Positions 48,161-57,684 are shown, counted from the first letter of the stretch. The stretch: DNA of 64,000 nucleotides from Nitrospirae bacterium MYbin3 (GCA_002753335.1 PEAD01000005.1:1-64000); one strand, 5' to 3'. The notes: generated by a model not told the origin, from the letters alone. Made by a program: numbers and translations.

Positions 48161-48824
48161 AAGCGGATATCCCCCTGACCAGCCAATAAACACCCATACC
48201 CATCACAACTGCACCGCTTAGCCTGTACAGCCAGCCCCTGATTTCCGAGCCGATGAACGAGATTAACGAGCCAAAGGCAAACAAAGATGGTAGGGTTCCT
48301 AAACCAAAGAAAAAAGCGGTCATTATTCCGGTAAAAATACTGCCGCTCGCAGCAGCGGCGATGAAGATGGAATAAGAGATCCCGCATGGAATAAAGCCCA
48401 TAACCAATCCAAGGGTAAAGTAACGCCATATCGAAAAACCTTCAAGCACAGCTTTGGCCATTCCAAGAACAACGGTGTTTTTCTTTTCGAGCGGCTTAAT
48501 AAAATTGAACAAACCTGCGATGTCCATCCCCATGAGTACCATTAAGATACCAGCCCCCACAGCCACCACATTTTGAAGATTAGCTATCCTAGAGCCGACA
48601 CTTAGAAACTGTCCTGCGGCCCCCATGACCGAGCCGATAAAAACATAAGTCATGATCCGCCCGGCATTGTATAGCAGGTGCGAAAGCATTCTATGAGCCT
48701 TCATTCCGGGCATATCGAGATGCAAAGAGTAAGACGCCACTACCGGACCGCACATGCCTATGCAGTGTCCAAACCCGCCTAAAAATCCGGCAGTCAAGGC
48801 CAACACAAAATTCATTTCGTGCAT
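48147..48824 (-). CDS. SafE/UreH-like membrane protein of the cco assembly set
   Basis: The 225-residue protein has about six membrane helices, the GHCIGMCGP motif and FIPCGISYS, typical of the sulfite exporter TauE/SafE-like (DsbD-related) family found beside FixH and CcoI. It is thought to take part in copper or thiol handling for oxidase assembly. ATG 48824 overlaps the fixH stop (TGATG). Confidence 0.85.
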   Translation of the reverse strand: MHEMNFVLALTAGFLGGFGHCIGMCGPVVASYSLHLDMPGMKAHRMLSHLLYNAGRIMTYVFIGSVMGAAGQFLSVGSRIANLQNVVAVGAGILMVLMGMDIAGLFNFIKPLEKKNTVVLGMAKAVLEGFSIWRYFTLGLVMGFIPCGISYSIFIAAAASGSIFTGIMTAFFFGLGTLPSLFAFGSLISFIGSEIRGWLYRLSGAVVMGMGVYWLVRGISAYAKV

Positions 48825-49249
48825 CAACGCACCTCAAAAACAAATTCGGCCTGAGAAATACTGTCCGGCCTTTCGATATAAACTCCGGCTGTCCATATCC
48901 TGCCGCCTGAAGGGCACTGCGGGATAATCCATTCAGCTTCATACCTGCCCTTGCCTGCATTGTTCATTTTTAGCCTGTTAATTCCCATATACATTCCGGG
49001 CATAGAAAAATCGAGGGTTACATCAGCATTATCCAAAGCACCGCTGCCCCTCTCCAATTCTACGGTAAATCTATTTTTGTTCATGATGCGTGGGGGGTTG
49101 GGTTCAGCATCAAATGAAACAGTTATATTGTCATGCGAAGTTTTTATGCATCGAGAGTTGTCCATGAAACAGTCGGTCTTGATTGAAGTCTCTGTTTTCC
49201 CACAGGCTGCTGACAAGCATAGGAGCATTAATAAGAATATCCTGAACAA
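48824..49249 (-). CDS. FixH/YtkA-like lipoprotein
   Basis: The 141-residue product has a lipoprotein signal with lipobox LSAAC at about residues 12-16 and a YtkA/FixH-like beta domain (DVTLDFSMPGMYMGINRL). FixH acts in cbb3 oxidase maturation. The start is TTG 49249. It is coupled with the SafE-like and copper ATPase genes downstream. Confidence 0.78.
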   Translation of the reverse strand: MFRIFLLMLLCLSAACGKTETSIKTDCFMDNSRCIKTSHDNITVSFDAEPNPPRIMNKNRFTVELERGSGALDNADVTLDFSMPGMYMGINRLKMNNAGKGRYEAEWIIPQCPSGGRIWTAGVYIERPDSISQAEFVFEVR

Positions 49250-49259
49250 AACTTAGATT

Positions 49260-50957
49260 CTAAAGCCTTCCAGAGCGTATTATCGAAATCAAAAGCCAGA
49301 GGCCAAGGAAGAAGGCTGACAAGAAAGCCGAAAGCGCAAACAGAGAAATGCCGAATATAGAAGGGCCAGACCCGCCTGATTGCATTATCGCCGAACTCAT
49401 GATTATAGCGCTGACTATAAGAGCAAACGATATTCTGTTGCTCGCCTTGTCCATGTCTTTTATAAATTCCGGCAGGTTGGTATGGTGCATCTTTATCTGC
49501 AGGTCGTCCTTTAGAGCCTTCTTAAGCAGCAGCCTCATCTGTTTCGGAAGCATCAAGGTCGCTTCTCCAACATCAAAAATGTTCTGTTTGGTTTTTTCGT
49601 AGAATCTTGTTGGGCTTATCCTGTCAGATATCAGCTTCTTTGAATACGGTTCGGCTACAGCAAAGAAATTCAGTTCAGGATCGAGCTGCCGCGCAAGATT
49701 ATCAAGAACAAGCATCGATTTATTTATAAGCAGCAGGTCTGACGGAGTTTTGAGATTATGCTTTATCGCCAGATGAGTAATGATGTCGAGATACTTCGCG
49801 AAATTCACATCCTGAATCGTCATACAATAAAGCGGTTCGAGGTATTCTGCAAGGTCAGCTTTAAATTCTCTCCTGAAAGTATCAAAATCCACATCCTCAT
49901 GTATTATCCCCAACTCAACATACTGCTCTATCAGCCGATCCAAATCCCTGTCGAGCAAAGCCAGAAACAGATTTGCTATGGTCTCTTTCAGCTGTTCCGA
50001 GACCCTTCCGACTATCCCAAAATCCAAAAAGGCTATCCTGCCGTCAGGCGTTGCAAGTATATTGCCTGGATGAGGGTCTGCGTGGAAAAAACCATCGTCG
50101 AGTATCTGTTTCAGATATGAATTTACGCCGGCATTTGCAAGCTTCTTACGATCGAGACCCAATCCCAAAACAGCCTTAATATCGTCAATTCTAACCCCAT
50201 CAACCCATTCCATAACCAGCACCCTCTCGGTGCTGTACTGGTCATATATCTGAGGTATCAGGATGTCAGGATTAGAGCTAAAGTTTCTCCTGAACCTGCA
50301 GCAGTTTCTTTTCTCCTCGTTGAAATCGAGCTCTTTGCGAATGGTTTTAGAAAACTCATCCACTATGCCCTGAGGATTGAAAAACCTGCTCTCAGATACA
50401 TATTTATCCAGAAGCTTGGCTATGTAGTTGAGGATGTTTATATCAGATTCTATCTGCTCACGGATGTCAGGACGCTGGACTTTTACAACAACCTCTTCGC
50501 CAGAATGAAGCTTGGCCTTGTGAACCTGAGCTATCGAGGCCGCTGCGATAGGCTTTTCATCGAACACAGAAAAGATGCAGCTTATCTCAAGCTTCGTCTC
50601 TTCCTCTATGATCTTTTTCGCGCTGTCAGCAGGAAACGGCGGCACTTCATCCTGCAGTTTTTTGAACTCATCCGCATACTGAACTGTTATAAGATCCGGC
50701 CTAGATGAGAGTATCTGCGCCAGCTTTATAAACGACGGACCAAGCTCAGAAAAAGCCATCCTGAGCCTTTCGGGAACAGTCGGGCCTTTTACATCAGGCC
50801 ATATCCCAAAAGCCTTTATTCTCTTTTTGAACGGGATAAACCTGCCAAGATGAGACTGGTCGATAATCTTTCCGAAGCCATACTTAAGAAAGACATTGAT
50901 AACAAACTGAAGTCTCTTGGCAGACTTGTAGGTATTTGTAAACCTCGAAATATTCAT
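49260..50957 (-). CDS. ubiB: UbiB/AarF-family ABC1 atypical kinase
   Basis: The 565-residue protein has the ABC1 kinase-like domain with KxGQ-like KLAQILSSR, the ATP-binding AAASIAQVHKA and the HADPHPGNI catalytic segment, followed by two C-terminal membrane helices (about 505-555). UbiB proteins are ATPases needed for quinone synthesis. It is nine bases after the phasin-like gene and before fixH. Confidence 0.92.
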   Translation of the reverse strand: MNISRFTNTYKSAKRLQFVINVFLKYGFGKIIDQSHLGRFIPFKKRIKAFGIWPDVKGPTVPERLRMAFSELGPSFIKLAQILSSRPDLITVQYADEFKKLQDEVPPFPADSAKKIIEEETKLEISCIFSVFDEKPIAAASIAQVHKAKLHSGEEVVVKVQRPDIREQIESDINILNYIAKLLDKYVSESRFFNPQGIVDEFSKTIRKELDFNEEKRNCCRFRRNFSSNPDILIPQIYDQYSTERVLVMEWVDGVRIDDIKAVLGLGLDRKKLANAGVNSYLKQILDDGFFHADPHPGNILATPDGRIAFLDFGIVGRVSEQLKETIANLFLALLDRDLDRLIEQYVELGIIHEDVDFDTFRREFKADLAEYLEPLYCMTIQDVNFAKYLDIITHLAIKHNLKTPSDLLLINKSMLVLDNLARQLDPELNFFAVAEPYSKKLISDRISPTRFYEKTKQNIFDVGEATLMLPKQMRLLLKKALKDDLQIKMHHTNLPEFIKDMDKASNRISFALIVSAIIMSSAIMQSGGSGPSIFGISLFALSAFLSAFFLGLWLLISIIRSGRL

Positions 50958-50965
50958 TTAGAAAA

Positions 50966-51283
50966 TCACTGACTGCAACCGCCTCCGCCTTCCAGTTTTT
51001 TAAGCCTTGCTGAAATCTCATCTATCTTCTGGTTCATTTTGTCAAAGTCATCCTTTGAGGGTATCTTCATCTTATCTAGCGTCGTAGAAATCGTGTCGGA
51101 TATTGTTTTGCAGAGTTCTGATGAGCCTTTGTCTGCCTTGTCTGCCCATTCCTTCATCAGCTTTGCTGCCTGTGACTCGCTCAACTCGCCTTTTTTTACA
51201 AGCTCATCCACAAACTCCCGAACCTTTTCCTGCATCCCGAATCCTGCCAAGACCGCGTTTCTCGCAACATCAAAGATAGTCAT
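50966..51283 (-). CDS. Phasin-like helical protein
   Basis: The 105-residue product is almost all helical, with VRFVDELVKKGELS-type start and a C-terminal coiled coil (about 75-98) and a glycine-rich tail with Cys. It resembles PhaI/PhaF-like phasin proteins often found before UbiB. No PHA synthase is in the window, so it may be a general structural protein. Confidence 0.7.
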   Translation of the reverse strand: MTIFDVARNAVLAGFGMQEKVREFVDELVKKGELSESQAAKLMKEWADKADKGSSELCKTISDTISTTLDKMKIPSKDDFDKMNQKIDEISARLKKLEGGGGCSQ

Positions 51284-51345
51284 CAGACACCTCCATTTTT
51301 AAAGCTTAATTTTAATTTTCTGCCCTCATAAAAATTGCAACCTGA

Positions 51346-51651
51346 TTATGCAACAGCCTGTTTAATAGATTTCCTGCCTATATGTTTCTTTATCGTCTTA
51401 GATTTTAGTGGATATTTGCTGGGATTTTCTAAGTTGTCAATTTCTAAGTCAACATCCAAATCAGGCCAGTACAAATGATACCCATGAAGCAGTTGAACAT
51501 GTTGAATTGAATTTAATGTCTGATCTTTAAAGTACGGATAGTCTGCATAGCTCAGAAAAAATTCATTTCCTTTTACCAAAATCCAGATGCCGAAAGAAGT
51601 TATATTTTCAATTCTTACTGAAATGTCTTTGCCATGCTTTGATGATTTCAT
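51346..51651 (-). CDS. DUF2442 domain protein
   Basis: The 101-residue product contains the DUF2442 pattern (ITSFGIWILVKG, LHGYHLYWPDLDVDLEIDNL). It overlaps the DUF4160 gene by 44 bases. DUF4160/DUF2442 pairs behave like small two-gene modules resembling toxin-antitoxin sets, but toxicity is unproven. Confidence 0.82.
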   Translation of the reverse strand: MKSSKHGKDISVRIENITSFGIWILVKGNEFFLSYADYPYFKDQTLNSIQHVQLLHGYHLYWPDLDVDLEIDNLENPSKYPLKSKTIKKHIGRKSIKQAVA

Positions 51652-51850
51652 TTTTATGCTCCTCTACAATTTTCTGTATTTCGCTCAATCTTTTTGAATT
51701 CAACCCATGATAAACTGATAATGAAACAATTGGTTCCAACCAAAATTTCGCTTCTCCATCCTCACAGGTAACATGAATATGAATCCTATCTTCTTCATTT
51801 GAAAGAAAATAAAATCTATACCCTTTTTCTCTGAAAATTGATGGGCTCAT
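51608..51850 (-). CDS. DUF4160 domain protein
   Basis: The 80-residue product matches DUF4160: MSPSIFREKGYRFYFLSNE, then RIHIHVTCEDGEAKFWL. It lies six bases after alaS. It is paired with the DUF2442 gene that overlaps its end. Confidence 0.82.
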   Translation of the reverse strand: MSPSIFREKGYRFYFLSNEEDRIHIHVTCEDGEAKFWLEPIVSLSVYHGLNSKRLSEIQKIVEEHKNEIIKAWQRHFSKN

Positions 51851-51856
51851 TACATT

Positions 51857-54484
51857 TTAAAACTTCCTGATCTTCACCAAATCATAAACCGCTTCAAGCG
51901 CCTTGTCCAGATTCTCGATATTCTTTGTGCCACCCTGCGCCATATCAGGCTTGCCGCCGCCGCTTCCACCGCATAGGGTCGCGACGCTTTTTAAAAGTTT
52001 TCCGGCGTTGTATTCCTTCGACAGGTCTGCAGTTACCATCGCAAGAATTGAGGCCTGACCGTTCAGTGCAGACGACAGTACAATTATTCCTGAGCCGAGT
52101 CTGTCCCTCACATTATCCGCAAGCACACGCAGATCTTTCTGTTCTAAATTATCAACCCTTTTTGAAATAACCTTCACGCCGTTTATCTCAACAGCACTTT
52201 CTAAAACAGAAGAAGAGTTCTGGGAAGCGGCCTTGGCCTTCATCCTGTCAACCTCTTTTTCGGTTTCTTTCAAATCAGCAATAAGTTTTTCAACACGCTC
52301 GGCAGGCTTGTCTGTCTTTAATGTTTCGGCAATTAGACGCAGCTCGTTGCTCCGCTCGCGAAGATGTTCAAAAGCGGCCATGCCTGTCAAGGCCTCTATT
52401 CGCCTGATGCCCGAAGCAACACTACCTTCCGAGATTATAGTGAAAGCCCCGATGTCTCCGGTTGCGGTACAATGCGTGCCGCCGCAAAGCTCGGAACTGA
52501 ACCCGGGCACGCTTACAACCCTGACCTCTTCACCATATTTTTCGCCGAACAGCGCTATAACGCCGGATTTCAAAGCGTCCTGAATATTCATAACCTCGGT
52601 CTGAACAGCAATGTTCTCGACCACCTTTGCATTAACAATATCCTCAATAGCCTCAATCTCTTTTCTGTCGAGTGAATAGAAATGCGCAAAGTCAAAACGC
52701 ATTCTTTCAGGGGAAACCAAAGAACCTGCCTGTTTCACATGGTCGCCAAGAACGCTCCTCAAAGCAGTATGCAGCAGATGAGTCGAAGTATGATTGCGAG
52801 CTGTTGCGCGCCTTGAACTTAAATCAACAACACACTTCACCTTATCCCAAACCTTCAGATTGCCCTGCTTGAGTTTTATGACATGGGCGTGAAGGCTAAC
52901 CTCTTTCTTTGTGTCAACAACATCAGCCTCTATTTCACCGTTAGAAATATTTCCTATGTCGCCCATCTGTCCGCCTGATTCGCCATAAAACGGAGTTTTG
53001 TCAAAGAACAACTCGGCCTCGTCGCCAGCGCTTATCTGCGTTATAACCTTGCCGTCTTTGACTATCGCCTTTACAACAGCTTCGGACTCAAGCGTTTGAT
53101 ATCCGACAAAAACTGTTTCGCCTATTTCTGAGGCAAGCTCTTTGTAAATGGTTGCAATAGCCTCATCCTCGCCAACCCAAGAAGCACGCGCCCTTTCGCG
53201 CTGCATCTGCATTTCACTGTGAAACCCTGCCTCGTCAATTAATAAATGTTTGTCCAGAGCAATATCGCGGGCTAGGTCAAGAGGAAAACCGTATGTGTCA
53301 TAGAGCCTGAATAGCTCGACTCCCGGAATCGTTTTCTGTCCGTCTTTCATCTTTGAGATTAGGTCATCAAGCAGTCTCATTCCCTGTTCGAGCGTGCGGC
53401 TGAAACGCTCTTCCTCTATCATTAACAGCTTAGAAGTCCTCTCTTTTTCGGATGAAAGTTCAGGGTAAACGCTTCCCATAGAATCAACAACCGCATCGAC
53501 CAACTTGCACAAGACAGGTTCAGAAAAACCGAGCAGCCTTGCATGTCTTGAAGCGCGCCTTATTATGCGCCTCATAACATAGCCTCTACCTTCGTTTGAA
53601 GGCACTAGTCCGTCAGATATCAAAAATGTTGAAGCCCTAAGATGGTCAGCTATAACTCTCATCGAAATATCGGTTTCTGGAGATTTGCCGTAAGATATTC
53701 CTGACATGGATTCAACGGCCGATATTATGGGCGAGAAAAGATCGGTATCGAAATTATTCCTCTTGCCCTGCATTATCGCAGTAATTCTTTCAAGCCCCAT
53801 GCCGGTATCAATACTCGGCTTTGGAAGCGGCGTAAGATTGCCCGACTCGTCCCTGTTGTACTGCATGAAAACAAGGTTCCAGAGTTCAAGATACCTGTCG
53901 CAATCACAGCCCAGTTTGCAATCAGTACTGCCGCATCCAACCTCAGGCCCCTGATCTATAATTATTTCGGAACATGGACCGCAAGGCCCGGTGTCGCCCA
54001 TCTGCCAGAAATTATCCTTCTCACCAAGACGAACTATCCTTTCGGCAGGAATGTCGGTAAGCTCTTTCCAGAGCTGTTCAGCCTCATCGTCTTTTAGATA
54101 GACAGTAGCCCACAGCTTGTCTTTAGGCAGTTTATAAACCTCGGTGAAAAGCTCCCACGCAAAAAGAATAGCGTCCTTCTTAAAATAATCGCCGAAAGAA
54201 AAATTTCCGAGCATCTCAAAAAAGGTGTGATGACGTGCGGTATGACCGACATTTTCGAGATCGTTGTGCTTTCCGCCTGCGCGCATACACTTTTGGCAGG
54301 TTGCGGCGCGAGTGTACGGCCTCGACTCCTCTCCAAGAAAGACCGACTTAAACTGAACCATGCCTGCATTAGTGAACAGCAGGGTAGGATCGTTCTTCGG
54401 CATCGAAGAGGAACTTTTTACTAACTCATGCCCTTTTGATTTAAAGAATTCGAGAAAGGCATTCCTGACATCAGAACTCTTCAT
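51857..54484 (-). CDS. alaS: Alanyl-tRNA synthetase
   Basis: The 875-residue enzyme has the class II catalytic core (about 1-250), tRNA recognition domain, editing domain with HTSTHLLHTALR and CGGTHC, and a C-terminal C-Ala domain with the glycine-rich GGSGGGKPDMAQGG. It follows recA-recX and a lipoprotein, the common recA-recX-alaS order. Confidence 0.98.
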   Translation of the reverse strand: MKSSDVRNAFLEFFKSKGHELVKSSSSMPKNDPTLLFTNAGMVQFKSVFLGEESRPYTRAATCQKCMRAGGKHNDLENVGHTARHHTFFEMLGNFSFGDYFKKDAILFAWELFTEVYKLPKDKLWATVYLKDDEAEQLWKELTDIPAERIVRLGEKDNFWQMGDTGPCGPCSEIIIDQGPEVGCGSTDCKLGCDCDRYLELWNLVFMQYNRDESGNLTPLPKPSIDTGMGLERITAIMQGKRNNFDTDLFSPIISAVESMSGISYGKSPETDISMRVIADHLRASTFLISDGLVPSNEGRGYVMRRIIRRASRHARLLGFSEPVLCKLVDAVVDSMGSVYPELSSEKERTSKLLMIEEERFSRTLEQGMRLLDDLISKMKDGQKTIPGVELFRLYDTYGFPLDLARDIALDKHLLIDEAGFHSEMQMQRERARASWVGEDEAIATIYKELASEIGETVFVGYQTLESEAVVKAIVKDGKVITQISAGDEAELFFDKTPFYGESGGQMGDIGNISNGEIEADVVDTKKEVSLHAHVIKLKQGNLKVWDKVKCVVDLSSRRATARNHTSTHLLHTALRSVLGDHVKQAGSLVSPERMRFDFAHFYSLDRKEIEAIEDIVNAKVVENIAVQTEVMNIQDALKSGVIALFGEKYGEEVRVVSVPGFSSELCGGTHCTATGDIGAFTIISEGSVASGIRRIEALTGMAAFEHLRERSNELRLIAETLKTDKPAERVEKLIADLKETEKEVDRMKAKAASQNSSSVLESAVEINGVKVISKRVDNLEQKDLRVLADNVRDRLGSGIIVLSSALNGQASILAMVTADLSKEYNAGKLLKSVATLCGGSGGGKPDMAQGGTKNIENLDKALEAVYDLVKIRKF

Positions 54485-54499
54485 GATATCTCCTAAGCT

Positions 54500-55114
54500 T
54501 TATTTTCTAACACCGAGGCTCATACCAGAAAGCTTGCCGTTTGTGAATACAAGCCTCGTCTTGCATAAACTCGTTGATGAAAATATCCAGTCTTCAACCA
54601 CAGTATTGTCCTTGTTCTTTACAGTCTTTACTTCATCAGGCGCTCCCCATGAATATCTGACATGCAGCGGGGTCATGGATGTAGCAACCTCACCCTTCAC
54701 TATCCTGTCCTTTATGTGCTGAGGGAAGCTCTTTATCTCGTCCTGAGTGTATCTGACCGGAGATGTTGAATTGTCTGTCTCCTGACCACTGGATATTACC
54801 GAACCAGAAAGCTTGCTGTCAGAAAATACAAGATTTATCTTGCAGATGCCCAATGTTGAAGAGTACAGCCACTCTTCTGTAGAATTGCCATCTTTGGCCT
54901 GAACTTTTTTTACGGAATTCGGGGCCTCCCATGCATACCTCACCTGCTGATAAGTCATGCCTGTCGCAACTTCGCCCTTTACTATCTTCTCCTGAATGTC
55001 GAGAGGATATGTTTGTATCTCTTCCGTCGTATAACGCACAGGTGACGAAACGCAGCCCACCAATAAAAACATCGTCAATAAAACAACCATATACGCAATC
55101 TTCCCTAATTTCAT
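54500..55114 (-). CDS. Lipoprotein with two tandem homologous domains
   Basis: The 204-residue product has a lipoprotein signal (LLVGC) and two clearly duplicated units of about 85 residues. Both start PVRYT, both contain KGEVAT followed by MTxxxVRYxWxAP, and both end LVF(S/T)xxKLSG. The units resemble SmpA/BamE-type small beta domains that bind envelope partners. It is 11 bases from recX and 16 from alaS. Function unknown. Confidence 0.75.
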   Translation of the reverse strand: MKLGKIAYMVVLLTMFLLVGCVSSPVRYTTEEIQTYPLDIQEKIVKGEVATGMTYQQVRYAWEAPNSVKKVQAKDGNSTEEWLYSSTLGICKINLVFSDSKLSGSVISSGQETDNSTSPVRYTQDEIKSFPQHIKDRIVKGEVATSMTPLHVRYSWGAPDEVKTVKNKDNTVVEDWIFSSTSLCKTRLVFTNGKLSGMSLGVRK

Positions 55115-55124
55115 AAACGCCTCC

Positions 55125-55586
55125 TCAAACCAAAGATTTTATTATATTGCCTATTGTTTCACTGTCAAAGCCTCTGCGTGCAAGCAGGCCATAGATTCGT
55201 CTGCGCTTTGTATCCCCATCACATTTTTTAAGCATTTTCAGTTTGTTTTCGGCAAGTAACTTAGCGGTTTCTATATACTCGCCGTCCTGCCCAGAAAGTT
55301 CATCAGCAAGATCTTCGCCTATTCCCATCTTTACCAGAAAAGCCTTGATTCCGAACCTTCCCAGATGTTTGTTATTAAGTGCGTAGCGCTTAAAAGCCTC
55401 AGCTGTCTTTCTGTCATTAAGATACCCTTCATCTTCAAGACGCCTGACAGCTTCCTCGGCTGAAGCAGTAGAAAAACCTTTTTCTAATAACTTCTCTCGA
55501 AGCTCCTTTAAGCTTCTGTCCCGCTTTGCAAGCAGCCTATACGCATATTTCAGCGCGCCGGCTAGCGTATCTTCAATTCGCTTCAA
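55125..55586 (-). CDS. recX: Recombination regulatory protein RecX
   Basis: The 153-residue product has the three-helix repeats of RecX (YAYRLLAKRDRSLKELREKL, YLNDRKTAEAFKRYALN). RecX inhibits RecA filaments. TTG 55586 starts three bases after the recA stop, so expression follows recA. Confidence 0.92.
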   Translation of the reverse strand: MKRIEDTLAGALKYAYRLLAKRDRSLKELREKLLEKGFSTASAEEAVRRLEDEGYLNDRKTAEAFKRYALNNKHLGRFGIKAFLVKMGIGEDLADELSGQDGEYIETAKLLAENKLKMLKKCDGDTKRRRIYGLLARRGFDSETIGNIIKSLV

Positions 55587-55589
55587 GTC

Positions 55590-56609
55590 CTATTTTTCTT
55601 TTGCTTCCGGAGCTTTTTGTTTGATTCCGTAAATATCGTAAATTTTCTTTTCAATCTCTGAGGCCGTTTCAGGATTATTCTTCAAATACTCCCTGACATT
55701 GTCACGCCCCTGTCCAACCTTGCCGCCTGAATAACTGTACCATGCTCCGGACTTCTCTATTACGCCCTTGTCAACCGCAAGGTCTATTATCTCGCCAACC
55801 CTCGAAATACCCTCGTTAAAGTAGATATCATACTCGGCCTGCCTAAATGGAGGCGCCACTTTGTTTTTTACAATCTTTACCCTTATCCTCCCGCCGATAA
55901 CTTCCTGTCCGTCTTTGAGATTGTCTATCTTCCTTATATCGAGCCTCATGGAGGAATAGAATTTCAAAGCATTTCCGCCAGTGGTTGTTTCTGGATTTCC
56001 GAACATAACGCCTATCTTCATTCTTATCTGATTTATAAAAACCACAGTAGTAGCAGACTTGGATATGGCAGCCGTCAGCTTTCTCAGCGCCTGACTCATC
56101 AACCTTGCCTGAAGTCCCATATGCGAATCACCCATATCGCCTTCTATCTCGGCCTTTGGCACAAGGGCTGCCACAGAGTCAACTACCACAATGTCAACAG
56201 CTCCGCTCCTGACAAGAGTTTCGGTAACTTCGAGCGCCTGCTCACCTGTATCAGGCTGAGAAACGAGAAGTTCCTCGATATTCAATCCCAATTTAGACGC
56301 GTAAGTTACATCCAGAGCATGCTCAGCATCAACAAACGCCGCCACACCGCCGGCCTTCTGTGCCTGCGCGATAGCATTCAGCGCAAGCGTGGTCTTTCCG
56401 GATGATTCTGGACCGAATATCTCGATAATCCTGCCGCGCGGAAAGCCACCTATACCTGTCGCAATGTCGAGTGTCAGCGATCCGGTCGGTATGGCCTGCA
56501 CACCTTCTGCCACATCGCTCGCGCCGAGACGCATAATAGAACCTTTTCCGAAATTCTTTTCTATCTGTGAAATAGCGTTTTCTAGCGCCTTAATTTTTTC
56601 TTTGTTCAC
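55590..56609 (-). CDS. recA: Recombinase A
   Basis: The 339-residue recombinase has Walker A GPESSGKT (66-73), the [11 protein letters not shown] Walker B region, and DNA-binding loops L1/L2 around 150-210. It catalyses strand exchange and triggers LexA cleavage. Start is GTG 56609 with AAGGAGG upstream. No clear SOS box was identified in the upstream region. Confidence 0.99.
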   Translation of the reverse strand: MNKEKIKALENAISQIEKNFGKGSIMRLGASDVAEGVQAIPTGSLTLDIATGIGGFPRGRIIEIFGPESSGKTTLALNAIAQAQKAGGVAAFVDAEHALDVTYASKLGLNIEELLVSQPDTGEQALEVTETLVRSGAVDIVVVDSVAALVPKAEIEGDMGDSHMGLQARLMSQALRKLTAAISKSATTVVFINQIRMKIGVMFGNPETTTGGNALKFYSSMRLDIRKIDNLKDGQEVIGGRIRVKIVKNKVAPPFRQAEYDIYFNEGISRVGEIIDLAVDKGVIEKSGAWYSYSGGKVGQGRDNVREYLKNNPETASEIEKKIYDIYGIKQKAPEAKEK

Positions 56610-56652
56610 TTTGTTCCTCCTTTAATGGTTTTATCCCGATATTTTTTTCAGT

Positions 56653-56658
56653 ATTATA
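56653..56658 (-). promoter_or_regulatory. Candidate recA -10 element
   Basis: TATAAT on the minus strand lies 44 bases before the recA start. No good -35 at 17 bases was seen, so an activator or another sigma pattern may be used. Confidence 0.35.
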
Positions 56659-56775
56659 ACATTATGAGCGGCCAAAGGAAGCAGCGAAATTTAAGTTAAT
56701 TCCATGTCAAACTAATTATTGTTGATAGAACGGATATGTGCAAATACCTGCGATAAGACTGGGGATTGCGAAAAT

Positions 56776-56976
56776 CTATATCTGTTTAAACAGATATTCT
56801 TTTGACCTAATCACAAAAGGGATTTCTTTGGGAAATATTTCGTCTATGTCCTCTCTCGAAATTGTGACTTCTTACATATAATCACACTTCTGTCTCAGCT
56901 CAAAGGCATAATAGAGTGCGCTAGAAAACTCCTTATCAAACACGCCGTTTTTTACAAACTCTCCCCAATAGGCATA
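56776..56976 (-). pseudogene. HEPN-domain gene remnant
   Basis: The minus-strand frame reads YAYWGEFVKNGVFDKEFS, then YYAFELRQKCDYM, then TAA at 56872-56874, and resumes in the same frame as EVTISREDIDEIF and RSKEYLFKQI to a stop at 56776-56778. This is the pattern of the C-terminal half of HEPN proteins, often paired with nucleotidyltransferase antitoxins. The 5' half is missing. The region 56640-57004 otherwise shows no gene. Confidence 0.6.
56778..56797. repeat. Perfect 20-bp palindrome
   Basis: ATATCTGTTTAAACAGATAT is a full dyad. It lies at the 3' end of the HEPN remnant, 169 bases upstream of recA, so it could be a protein-binding site or chance. Confidence 0.4.
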
Positions 56977-57004
56977 TTAAAATTTAGGTTTTAACTTTGT
57001 AACT

Positions 57005-57679
57005 TTAATTAAGTCTTGGATTGTGGCAATTCCCAGTAATAACCAGCGTCGCAAGGTTATAAGCCGAATGAAAAACTATCGCAGACCAGAGAGAACCTGT
57101 TCTTTTAAAGAGCCAGCCTAGGAAAAGTCCGAATACCAAGACGTTCAGGCCATCGGCAAAAATATTATTATCTCCATGATAAATCCAGCTCGGCATATGT
57201 GACAGTGCAAAGAGAAAAGAGGCAATAAAATTCGCTTTCCAGAATGACGCAAAGCCTTGAAGCTTCTGAAGGACAAAGCCCCGGAAGAACGGCTCCTCTA
57301 TTATGCCTGCAAAAATAACGCCGCCCACAATATCGCCGATAAAAGGAGTTTTGAAAAGCTGGTCCGAGCCTGAAAAGATGCCTGCCATAAAGCGAAAAGC
57401 AAAGAACGCTATTCCTGCTGCAATGCCAAGCCCGATACCTCGTAAAATACGGTCATCGATCTTCAAATAATAATATGGGCTAATACGTTCAAAAAATTTC
57501 AGATATAAATACAGGGGAGCAATCCAGATAAATATTTTTGTCAGGTTCCTTATGCTTTCAACGATTACAGGCTCAGCAAAGGTCTTTGCGACATACGGAA
57601 TAAGAAAGACGGTCCTTACGCTCCAAACAACAAAAAAAACAGCCATATATAGTACAAAACGATTTTTGTCCGAATTCAT
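57005..57679 (-). CDS. CPBP-family intramembrane glutamic protease
   Basis: The 224-residue protein has about seven membrane helices and the CPBP (Abi) motif EEPFFRG, with Glu128, Glu129 and Arg133, plus later histidine motifs (HMPSW, FHSAYN). Such proteases cleave peptides in the membrane, for example prenylated or bacteriocin substrates; the substrate is unknown. It is five bases after the sigma-54 activator, likely in one transcript. Confidence 0.9.
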   Translation of the reverse strand: MNSDKNRFVLYMAVFFVVWSVRTVFLIPYVAKTFAEPVIVESIRNLTKIFIWIAPLYLYLKFFERISPYYYLKIDDRILRGIGLGIAAGIAFFAFRFMAGIFSGSDQLFKTPFIGDIVGGVIFAGIIEEPFFRGFVLQKLQGFASFWKANFIASFLFALSHMPSWIYHGDNNIFADGLNVLVFGLFLGWLFKRTGSLWSAIVFHSAYNLATLVITGNCHNPRLN

Positions 57680-57684
57680 GCGGA

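Noticed and set aside
45734-49249. Complete cbb3 oxidase operon
   Set aside because: Only assembly-type genes are present; no ccoN, ccoO or ccoP.
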